This document shows, piece by piece, positions 6,934-12,528 of a stretch of DNA of 14,628 bases. The notes below the pieces were generated by a model. That model was not told the DNA's origin. It searched no databases and saw only the letters and a list, made by a program, of their open reading frames with translations. Position numbers and translations under genes: made by a program. Position 1 is the first letter of the stretch; each line of letters opens with the position of its first letter. The stretch comes from Ruminococcaceae bacterium UBA4958 (GTDB lineage: Bacteria; Bacillota; Clostridia; Oscillospirales; Acutalibacteraceae), in assembly GCA_002397355.1 (NCBI GenBank), contig DHAI01000062.1, forward strand, positions 20,887 through 35,514, in the 5' to 3' direction.

Positions 6934-6992
6934 GAAGCCGGCGGAAAATCTCCGAATGTCGAAAAAGAACGGCGGATTCCCATAAATAGCCC

Positions 6993-7022
6993 TTGACAAT
7001 TTTGAACCGTCCGTGATATGAT
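6993..7022 (+). promoter_or_regulatory. Promoter of the metNIQ operon
   Basis: -35 TTGACA (6993-6998, perfect), 18 nt spacer, -10 TATGAT (7017-7022) with an extended TG one base upstream (TGATATGAT). It lies directly ahead of the T-box leader, so transcription starts near 7029. Confidence 0.8.
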
Positions 7023-7028
7023 AACTGA

Positions 7029-7307
7029 TAAGATTTAGAAAGCTGTGAAGAGAAAAGTACGCCGCGGGATACGTTCCAGAGAGCTTCGGCAGGTGAGAAG
7101 AAGCGCGGGGAACGCGGCGGAAAATGGTCTTGGAGCTGCGCTGCCGACCGCGCCATGTTGCGCATAGGCCGCGATGGGTGCGCCCATTACCGCGCCAGGG
7201 TATCCGTTTCGTACCCGCTGAGGCCCGCTCCGCAAGGCGCAGGCGAATTAAGGTGGTAACACGAGAGCTTCACGCTGTCGTCCTTAAAGAGGATGGCGGC
7301 GTTTTTT
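7029..7307 (+). promoter_or_regulatory. T-box riboswitch, methionine specifier (AUG)
   Basis: The leader has the main T-box parts. Stem I pairs AGCT 7041-7044 with 7134-7137, AAGA 7048-7051 with TCTT 7128-7131, and CGCCGCG 7060-7066 with 7113-7119. The specifier loop has AGTA on the 5' side and GGAAAATGG on the 3' side, giving AUG at 7124-7126. An AGAGAG motif lies at 7078-7083. A small stem III candidate is GGGTA/TACCC (7198-7202/7212-7216). The antiterminator carries AAGGTGGTAACACG (7250-7263), a variant of the T-box consensus; AAGG pairs with CCTT (7282-7285) and ACGA with TCGT. The bulge UGGU (7254-7257) calls for a tRNA ending ACCA, as tRNA-Met does; tRNA-Asn (G73) would not fit an alternative AAU reading. 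Uncharged tRNA-Met should stop termination and switch on the methionine importer downstream. Confidence 0.93.
7273..7307 (+). terminator. T-box intrinsic terminator
   Basis: A 12-bp stem (7273-7284 with 7290-7301, including three G-U pairs), 5-nt loop TAAAG and six Ts (7302-7307). Its 5' arm contains the CCTT and TCGT needed by the antiterminator, so the two structures exclude each other. Confidence 0.88.
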
Positions 7308-7334
7308 ATTGTGATTTTCTGGGGAGGCTGTATC

Positions 7335-8351
7335 GTGAGCGAACGGGAAATCGTCCGGATCGAAAACATGAGCAAAGTCTATCACGGCGCGGCTGGGAAA
7401 GTCGTTGCGCTCAAAGACATCAACATCTCCGTCCGGGAAGGCGAGATCTTCGGCATCATCGGCCTGAGCGGCGCGGGGAAAAGCACGCTGGTCCGCTGTG
7501 TGAATTATCTTGAAAAACCCACCTCCGGCCGCGTCGTCGTAAACGGAAGCGACCTCTCCGCGCTGAGCAACCGCGAGTTGCTGAAAGCGCGGCAGAAAAT
7601 CGGCATGATTTTTCAGGAATTCAATCTTCTCAACCAGCGCAACGCGCTCGGGAACGTCTGCTACCCCATGGAAATCGCGGGCGTCCCGCGTCCGGCCGCC
7701 AGGACCCGGGCCGCGGAGCTTCTGGACATGGTCGGCCTGGCCGACCGCGCGAAGGCTTACCCCGCCCAGCTGTCCGGCGGGCAGAAGCAGCGCGTCGCGA
7801 TCGCCCGTGCGCTTGCCACAAGCCCGAAGGTCCTTTTGTGCGACGAAGCCACCAGCGCGCTGGATCCCACCACGACCCAATCCATCCTGGAACTGCTACA
7901 GGACATCAACCGCCGGCTGGGCGTCACCATCCTCGTCGTCACACACGAAATGCGCGTGATCGAGCAGATCTGCCAGCGCGTGGCCGTCATCGACCAGAGC
8001 CACATCGTGGAGATGGGGGACGTGAAGGAGATCTTCGTCCATCCGCAGTCCGCCATCGCAAAGCGGCTGATCTTCCCGCAGGGCCAGACCCCCGCCGGAG
8101 CGCCCGGCGGCAAAACGCTCCGCATCGTGTTCGACGGCCTGTCGGCTTTCGAGCCGGTCATCTCCGATATGGTGCTGGAATGCCATGTGACCGTAAACAT
8201 CCTCTACGCCAACACCAGGGCGGTGGACGGCAAAGCGGTCGGGCAGATGGTGATCAGCCTGCCGGGAGACGAAATCTCCGTGGACCGGATCAGGGCATAC
8301 CTGGACGAACGCAAAATCTACTACAAGGAGGAACCTTTCCATGAATCATGA
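7335..8351 (+). CDS. metN: Methionine ABC transporter ATP-binding protein with NIL domain
   Basis: A 338-residue ATPase. Walker A is GLSGAGKST (43-51), the Q-loop FQEFNLL, the signature LSGGQKQRVAIARAL, Walker B VLLCDEATSALD and the switch histidine in VTHE. Residues from about 265 to the end form the ferredoxin-like NIL domain of MetN proteins, which binds methionine and inhibits transport when the cell is replete. The GTG start has GGGGAGG (7321-7327) 7 nt upstream; an earlier in-frame ATG at 7293 lies inside the T-box terminator and is unlikely. The stop overlaps the metI start by 11 bp, indicating translational coupling. It energises methionine uptake at the cytoplasmic face of the membrane with MetI and MetQ, and its expression should follow tRNA-Met charging. 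Confidence 0.96.
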   Translation: MSEREIVRIENMSKVYHGAAGKVVALKDINISVREGEIFGIIGLSGAGKSTLVRCVNYLEKPTSGRVVVNGSDLSALSNRELLKARQKIGMIFQEFNLLNQRNALGNVCYPMEIAGVPRPAARTRAAELLDMVGLADRAKAYPAQLSGGQKQRVAIARALATSPKVLLCDEATSALDPTTTQSILELLQDINRRLGVTILVVTHEMRVIEQICQRVAVIDQSHIVEMGDVKEIFVHPQSAIAKRLIFPQGQTPAGAPGGKTLRIVFDGLSAFEPVISDMVLECHVTVNILYANTRAVDGKAVGQMVISLPGDEISVDRIRAYLDERKIYYKEEPFHES

Positions 8352-9024
8352 ACTTTCCGCAGCGTTCAGCGCGGCAATGCTGGGCGAGTATGGAAACGGG
8401 TTTGCGACCACCCTTTACCTCGTCGTCGTATGCTCTCTGGTCTCCTACCTGATTGGCGTGCCTCTCGGCGTGATCCTCTGCGTATCCGATCAAAACGGCA
8501 TCCATCCGAACGCTCCGCTAAACAGGATTCTGGGAACCGTCGTCAATATTTTCCGGTCCATCCCCTTCGCCATCCTGCTCGTCGTGGCGCTTCCGTTCAC
8601 GAAGCTGCTCATCGGCACCAAAGTCGGGAACAACGCGTTTCTCGTCCCGCTGACTCTCTCCGCGGCGCCGTTCATCGCGCGCATGGTGGAATCCTCGCTC
8701 AAGGAAGTGGACCGCGGAGTGATCGAGGCCACGCAGTCCATGGGAAGCTCCAACTGGCAGATCATCACAAAGGTGCTGATTCCAGAGGCAAAGCCCTCCC
8801 TGCTGGTCGGCGCGGCCATCTCGGTCACGACGATCCTCGGGTACACGCCGCTCGCAACGCTTGTCGGCGGCGGCGGTCTGGGGGCCATCGCGGTGCAGTA
8901 CGGCCTGTACCGCTTTCAGAACGACATCATGTACACCTCGTCCATCCTGCTCGTCATTCTCGTACAGATCCTGCAGGAAGCCGGCATGAAGCTGGCCGGG
9001 TCCGTCGACAAACGCGCAAAATAG
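8341..9024 (+). CDS. metI: Methionine ABC transporter permease
   Basis: A 227-residue integral membrane protein of normal MetI length with about five hydrophobic segments (near 20-45, 60-85, 95-112, 145-175 and 195-215). The EAA coupling loop is recognisable around residues 129-152 (VIEATQSMGSSNWQIITKV, then PEAKPSLL), the site that docks on MetN. The ATG at 8341 has AAGGAGG (8325-8331) 9 nt upstream, and the first 11 bases overlap the end of metN. The permease forms the membrane channel for L- and probably D-methionine in a MetN2I2 complex. A 57-nt gap containing a small hairpin separates it from metQ. Confidence 0.95.
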   Translation: MNHELSAAFSAAMLGEYGNGFATTLYLVVVCSLVSYLIGVPLGVILCVSDQNGIHPNAPLNRILGTVVNIFRSIPFAILLVVALPFTKLLIGTKVGNNAFLVPLTLSAAPFIARMVESSLKEVDRGVIEATQSMGSSNWQIITKVLIPEAKPSLLVGAAISVTTILGYTPLATLVGGGGLGAIAVQYGLYRFQNDIMYTSSILLVILVQILQEAGMKLAGSVDKRAK

Positions 9025-9029
9025 CAGCA

Positions 9030-9048
9030 ATTCCCTTATTGGGGGAAT
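9030..9048 (+). other. Small hairpin between metI and metQ
   Basis: ATTCCC (9030-9035) pairs with GGGAAT (9043-9048) around a 7-nt loop, in the 57-nt gap before metQ. It may protect the metQ end of the transcript or limit processing; it is too weak for a terminator and has no T-run. Confidence 0.3.
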
Positions 9049-9081
9049 CGACATAGAAACTGAGAAAGGGAGAAAGTACCA

Positions 9082-9891
9082 ATGAAAAAACTCATATCCA
9101 TTCTGCTCGCCGCCTCTCTGCTCACAGCCGGCCTCATCGGCTGCGGGGAATCGTCTTCCGAGAGCAAGACCATCACCGTCGGCGCCAGCGCCACGCCCCA
9201 CGCCGAGATTCTCAAAGTCGCGCAGCCGATCCTGGCAAAAGAGGGCTATACCCTGAACATCAAGACGTACGACGATTACGTCCTGCCGAATACCGCCACG
9301 GAAGACGGCGACATCGACGCAAACTACTTCCAGCACAAACCGTACTTGGATTCCTTCAACCAGAAAAACAACACCCATCTCGTCAGCGTCGCGGCGATCC
9401 ACTACGAGCCTTACGGCATCTACGCCGGCACCTCCTCTTCGCTGACCGCACTGCCCGACGGCTCGAAGATCGCCGTGCCGAACGACCCCACCAACGAGGC
9501 GAGGGCCCTGCAGCTGCTGGCCGCCCAGAAGCTGTTTGCGATCCGCGACGGCGCGGGCCTTTCCGCAACGAAAAACGACATCACCTCGAACCCCCACAAC
9601 TACGACATCGTGGAAATGGAAGCGGCCGTTATCCCCAAGAGCCTGGATTCCGTCGCCCTCGCGGTGATCAACGGCAACTACGCCATCGGCGCGGGGCTCA
9701 AGGTCAGCCAGGCGCTCGCCGTAGAGGATAAGAATTCCGACGCGGCCAAGACCTACGCGAACATCATCGCGGTCAAGAAGGGGAATGAAAACAAGCCCGC
9801 CGTTCAGGCGCTGGTCAAGGCGTTGCAGAGCCAGGAAGTCAAAGACTACATCACAAAGCAGTACGGCGGCGCCGTCGTGCCGGTTTCCTGA
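9082..9891 (+). CDS. metQ: Methionine-binding lipoprotein (NlpA family)
   Basis: A 269-residue lipoprotein. A short lysine-led signal peptide ends in the lipobox LIGC with the lipidated Cys at residue 21, so the mature protein is anchored to the outer face of the membrane. The body shows NlpA/MetQ features: TITVGASATPHAEIL at the start of the first lobe, DANYFQHKPYL in the ligand cleft, the PYGIY stretch, and VPNDPTNEARAL, which is highly conserved in methionine-binding members. GGGAGA lies about 10 nt before the ATG. It captures methionine and delivers it to MetNI. It is the last gene of the T-box operon; the terminator hairpin 9935-9979 lies about 45 nt downstream. Confidence 0.96.
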   Translation: MKKLISILLAASLLTAGLIGCGESSSESKTITVGASATPHAEILKVAQPILAKEGYTLNIKTYDDYVLPNTATEDGDIDANYFQHKPYLDSFNQKNNTHLVSVAAIHYEPYGIYAGTSSSLTALPDGSKIAVPNDPTNEARALQLLAAQKLFAIRDGAGLSATKNDITSNPHNYDIVEMEAAVIPKSLDSVALAVINGNYAIGAGLKVSQALAVEDKNSDAAKTYANIIAVKKGNENKPAVQALVKALQSQEVKDYITKQYGGAVVPVS

Positions 9892-9934
9892 CCTTCCCGG
9901 AACGCTTTGCCGCTGCGCTTCGGCGCAAAAAAAT

Positions 9935-9979
9935 AGAAAGCCGCATGAATGCCGGAACTCAGCATTCATGCGGCTTTCT
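9935..9979 (-). terminator. Perfect 18-bp terminator for the tRNA, probably shared with metQ
   Basis: AGAAAGCCGCATGAATGC (9935-9952) is exactly complementary to 9962-9979, with a 9-nt loop. On the minus strand the hairpin is followed by ATTTTTTT, a classic U-tract, so it ends the tRNA transcript. On the plus strand, after metQ, the T-content is only the CTTTCT inside the stem, so termination there is likely weaker. Confidence 0.85.
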
Positions 9980-9982
9980 GCG

Positions 9983-10059
9983 TGGTGGGCCATCTAGGAC
10001 TCGAACCCAGCACCAACCGGTTATGAGCCGGGAGCTCTAACCAACTGAGCTAATGGCCC
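9983..10059 (-). tRNA. tRNA with CAU anticodon, probably tRNA-Ile2 (k2CAU), possibly elongator tRNA-Met
   Basis: A complete 77-nt cloverleaf including an encoded CCA. The acceptor stem is GGGCCAT/ATGGCCC with discriminator A. The D arm is GCTC..GAGC with AGTTGGTTA, the anticodon loop CTCATAA (10021-10027) with CAU at 10023-10025, and the T arm CTGGG/CCTAG with TTCGAGT. C-G pairs at 4-69 and 5-68, and the general match to Bacillus-type tRNA-Ile2 (GGCUCAUAACC anticodon region, GUUGGUUAGAGC), favour an AUA-reading tRNA whose C34 becomes lysidine by TilS. Elongator tRNA-Met cannot be excluded. It is not an initiator, because the acceptor stem starts with a G-C pair and the anticodon stem lacks three G-C pairs. 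The first anticodon-stem pair (27-43) is C-U, a mismatch. Confidence 0.95.
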
Positions 10060-10079
10060 GCGTTTTCAGAAACGTATCA

Positions 10080-10108
10080 AGTATATCACGCGGAAACCAA
10101 AAGTTCAA
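10080..10108 (-). promoter_or_regulatory. Promoter of the CAU tRNA
   Basis: On the minus strand, -35 TTGAAC (10103-10108), 17 nt spacer, extended -10 TGATATACT with the hexamer TATACT at 10080-10085. The tRNA 5' end is 20 nt downstream, leaving a very short leader to be removed by RNase P. Confidence 0.75.
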
Positions 10109-10111
10109 TCC

Positions 10112-10150
10112 CCGGTTTCGATCCCGTCTGCGGTACGTGTATGAAACCGG
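10112..10150. repeat. 8-bp inverted repeat CCGGTTTC / GAAACCGG in the tRNA-vanY intergenic region
   Basis: CCGGTTTC (10112-10119) and GAAACCGG (10143-10150) are perfectly complementary, 23 nt apart. A further GAAACC lies at 10093-10098, inside the tRNA promoter spacer. The arrangement could be an operator or a leader hairpin for the carboxypeptidase gene; it could also be chance in GC-rich DNA. Confidence 0.35.
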
Positions 10151-10193
10151 TAAAATCTTCCGATAATATTTTAAAAAGGAGGCGGATATCAGG

Positions 10194-10982
10194 GTGAACC
10201 GGAAACTGAGGCATTTCCTGTTCGGCTCCGCGGCCGCGGCGGGCGCCGCCGCCTGTGTCGCGGTCTGCGCGGCGCTTTTTTCCTCGGCCTACGAGACCGG
10301 CGCGCGCGCGGCTTCCTCCGGCTCCGTGCAAACCGGAAGTCTTGTTTCCTCCGGCCGGGCTTCTTCGGTCCAGGCCGTTTCCCCCGTCAAAAAGGAAACG
10401 GAAGGCGTCCGGCCGGAGGCGGAGCGTGCCCGCGAGCTGGTGCTTGTCAACGGCGACAACCCGCTTCCCGCCTGGTTCAAGCTGAACCTGACGGAGTCTT
10501 TCGGGCAGCGGATGGACGAGGCGGCCGCGGAGGCGTTCGTCAGCATGAAAACCGACGCTTCGCGGGACGGCGTGTCCCTGTGGGTTTCCTCGGCGTACCG
10601 CAGCGGCGAGCTGCAGGGCGAGCTCTACCGCAGGGAAATCGAGGAATGCGCCAAGACCTGCGCCACCTACGGGGACGCGGAAGCCCTCGCGCAGCGCAGC
10701 GTGGCCCCGCCCGGCTGCAGCGAGTACGAGACGGGCCTCGCGCTGGATCTGAACGGCGCGCGCGGCGATTTTGAAACGAGCGCGGCATTCCGCTGGCTCG
10801 GCCTGCACGCGCAGGACTACGGTTTCATCCTGCGCTGCCCGAAGGACAAGCAGGACGTCACGAAGGTCGGATACGAGCCGTGGCACTACCGCTATGTGGG
10901 CGTCGCGGACGCGCAGGCCATGAAAAAGGCCGGCCTTTGCCTGGAGGAATACGCGCCCCAAAAAACAGGCGCCGTTCATTGA
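10194..10982 (+). CDS. VanY/M15B-type D-alanyl-D-alanine carboxypeptidase
   Basis: A 262-residue protein with an N-terminal hydrophobic segment (about 8-32) after basic residues, so it is membrane-anchored or secreted, then a low-complexity Ser/Ala linker and an M15B domain from about residue 80. Family motifs are LVLVNGDNPLP (82-92), SAYRS with Arg136, SEYETGLALD (176-185) and EPWHYRYVG (228-236) with catalytic Glu228 and zinc ligand His231. Asp185 is present, but the usual first zinc-ligand His (SxHxxGxAxD) is Tyr178. The enzyme would trim the terminal D-Ala from cell-wall peptides outside the membrane, if still active. The GTG start has GGAGG 11 nt upstream, slightly far; no better start exists. 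It stands alone: a tRNA on the opposite strand upstream and the gltX promoter overlapping its stop. No van regulator is nearby, so glycopeptide resistance is not implied. Confidence 0.87.
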   Translation: MNRKLRHFLFGSAAAAGAAACVAVCAALFSSAYETGARAASSGSVQTGSLVSSGRASSVQAVSPVKKETEGVRPEAERARELVLVNGDNPLPAWFKLNLTESFGQRMDEAAAEAFVSMKTDASRDGVSLWVSSAYRSGELQGELYRREIEECAKTCATYGDAEALAQRSVAPPGCSEYETGLALDLNGARGDFETSAAFRWLGLHAQDYGFILRCPKDKQDVTKVGYEPWHYRYVGVADAQAMKKAGLCLEEYAPQKTGAVH

Positions 10983-11007
10983 TTCTTCCACCTCGATTTG
11001 GTATAAT
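10979..11007 (+). promoter_or_regulatory. Promoter of gltX-glnS
   Basis: -35 TTGATT (10979-10984), 17 nt spacer, -10 TATAAT (11002-11007, perfect). The -35 overlaps the TGA stop of the carboxypeptidase gene. Transcription starts near 11014, giving a short leader of about 30 nt with no T-box or other long regulatory structure. Confidence 0.78.
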
Positions 11008-11043
11008 AAAAGGACGATAAAAGAAAAAATCGGGAGGGGTTTC

Positions 11044-12528
11044 ATGGCGCGGAAAGTCAGGACGCGGTTCGCCCCAAGCCCCACAGGCTTCATGCATGTG
11101 GGGAATCTGCGGACGGCGCTTTTCGAATACCTGATCGCGAAATCGAACGGCGGGGACTTTATCCTCCGCATCGAGGACACCGACCAGGAACGCTATGTGG
11201 AAGGCGCGGAGGACGTGATTTACGACACGCTCCGCCAGGTCGGCCTGAAACACGACGAAGGCCCGGACATCGGCGGCGGATACGGACCGTACGTTCAGAG
11301 CCAGCGGAAAGAAATCTATCGGAAATACGCGGAGCAGCTCGTCGGCGAAGGCAAGGCTTACTGCTGCTTCTGCACGAAGGAGCGCCTCGACGCGCTGCAC
11401 GAAAGCAAAGGGGAAAACGGCGGCGGCTACGACCGCCATTGCCGCAGCCTTCCTCCGGAGGAAGTCCGGCGCCTGCTCGCGGCCGGCACGCCCCACGTCA
11501 TCCGCCAGAAAATGCCGACGGAAGGCTCCACCACGTTCCATGACGTTGTCTACGGCCCGATCACGATTGAAAACAAGGAACTGGAGGACCAGGTCCTGCT
11601 GAAGTCGGACGGTCTGCCGACCTATAACTTCGCCAATGTGGTCGACGATCACCTGATGCGGATCACGCACGTGGTGCGCGGGTGCGAGTACCTCACCTCC
11701 ACGCCGAAATACAACCTGCTCTACGAGGCGTTCGGCTGGGAGGTTCCCACCTACGTCCACCTGCCGCTCATCATGGGCAAAAACCCGGACGGCACCGTCT
11801 CGAAGCTCTCGAAACGCCACGGCTCCACCGGCTTCGCCGACCTCGTAAAGGAGGGCTACCTGCCCGAAGCCGTCGTGAACTACATCGCGCTGCTCGGCTG
11901 GTGCCCGAAGGACAACCGCGAGCTCTTCACGCTCGACGAGCTGGTGCGGAACTTCTCGATCGGCGGCATCAGCAAATCCCCCGCCGTGTTCGATTACGAC
12001 AAGCTTCTCTGGTTCAACGGCGAGTATATCCGCGCCATGGCGCCCGAAGAATTCCGGCACCGCGCAATGCCGTATTTCCGCGAGGTCTTCCCGGAGGGAG
12101 AGCGCCCCTGGGACGTGCTCACGGCCATCCTGCAACCGCGCGTCTCCCGGTTCCCGGAGATTCCGGGCATGATCGCGTTCCTCCGGGAGCTTCCGGACTA
12201 CCCGGCGGATTTGTTCGTTAACAAGAAGAGCAAGACGAACCTGGAGAACTCCGCCGAAATGCTGAACGCCGCGCTTCCGGTCCTGGAGGCGCTGCCGGAG
12301 TGGACGCTCGATTCCATCCGCGGCGCTATGATGGAACTGGCGAAGCGTCTCGGCGTCAAAAACGGCACGCTGCTTTGGCCGGTGCGCATCGCCGCGGCGG
12401 GGCAGGCCGTCACGCCGGGCGGCGCGTTCGAGATCCTCAGCATCCTCGGGCGGGAGGAATCGCTCCGCCGGCTGAAGCTCGGGCTGGCTAAATTAAACGC
12501 GCAGGGAGGCTCGCAAGATGAGCGATGA
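11044..12528 (+). CDS. gltX: Glutamate--tRNA ligase
   Basis: A 494-residue class I aminoacyl-tRNA synthetase of normal length. The HIGH motif appears as HVGN (18-21) in RFAPSPTGFMHVGNLRTALF, and the KMSKS motif as KLSKR (254-258). IEDTDQERY follows the first motif as usual. A CFC...Y...C group (near residues 111-141) corresponds to the zinc-binding region of bacterial GluRS. The C-terminal third is the helical anticodon-binding domain. It attaches glutamate to tRNA-Glu in the cytoplasm. GGGAGG (11032-11037) precedes the ATG. Its last 11 bases overlap the start of glnS, so both synthetases are made from one transcript. With a GlnRS encoded next door, it may be strictly tRNA-Glu specific; that cannot be settled from motifs alone. 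Confidence 0.97.
   Translation: MARKVRTRFAPSPTGFMHVGNLRTALFEYLIAKSNGGDFILRIEDTDQERYVEGAEDVIYDTLRQVGLKHDEGPDIGGGYGPYVQSQRKEIYRKYAEQLVGEGKAYCCFCTKERLDALHESKGENGGGYDRHCRSLPPEEVRRLLAAGTPHVIRQKMPTEGSTTFHDVVYGPITIENKELEDQVLLKSDGLPTYNFANVVDDHLMRITHVVRGCEYLTSTPKYNLLYEAFGWEVPTYVHLPLIMGKNPDGTVSKLSKRHGSTGFADLVKEGYLPEAVVNYIALLGWCPKDNRELFTLDELVRNFSIGGISKSPAVFDYDKLLWFNGEYIRAMAPEEFRHRAMPYFREVFPEGERPWDVLTAILQPRVSRFPEIPGMIAFLRELPDYPADLFVNKKSKTNLENSAEMLNAALPVLEALPEWTLDSIRGAMMELAKRLGVKNGTLLWPVRIAAAGQAVTPGGAFEILSILGREESLRRLKLGLAKLNAQGGSQDER

Noticed and set aside
5248..6999. Minus-strand open frame of 583 codons
   Set aside because: Antisense to the FAD oxidoreductase gene, with Arg/Ala/Val-rich low-complexity composition and no domain.
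7293..7334. Earlier ATG start for metN
   Set aside because: It lies within the T-box terminator stem, adds residues not seen in MetN proteins, and has no ribosome binding site, unlike the GTG at 7335.
6916..7334. SAM riboswitch ahead of the methionine importer
   Set aside because: No SAM-I core is visible, while T-box stem I, antiterminator and terminator are.
8518..9993. Minus-strand open frame of 491 codons
   Set aside because: Antisense to metI and metQ and running into the tRNA region; no motif and no start signals.
10194..10982. Glycopeptide-resistance (van) locus
   Set aside because: Only a single VanY-like peptidase is present; no vanR/S, vanH/A/X or ligase gene is nearby, and the family is common as a cell-wall housekeeping enzyme.
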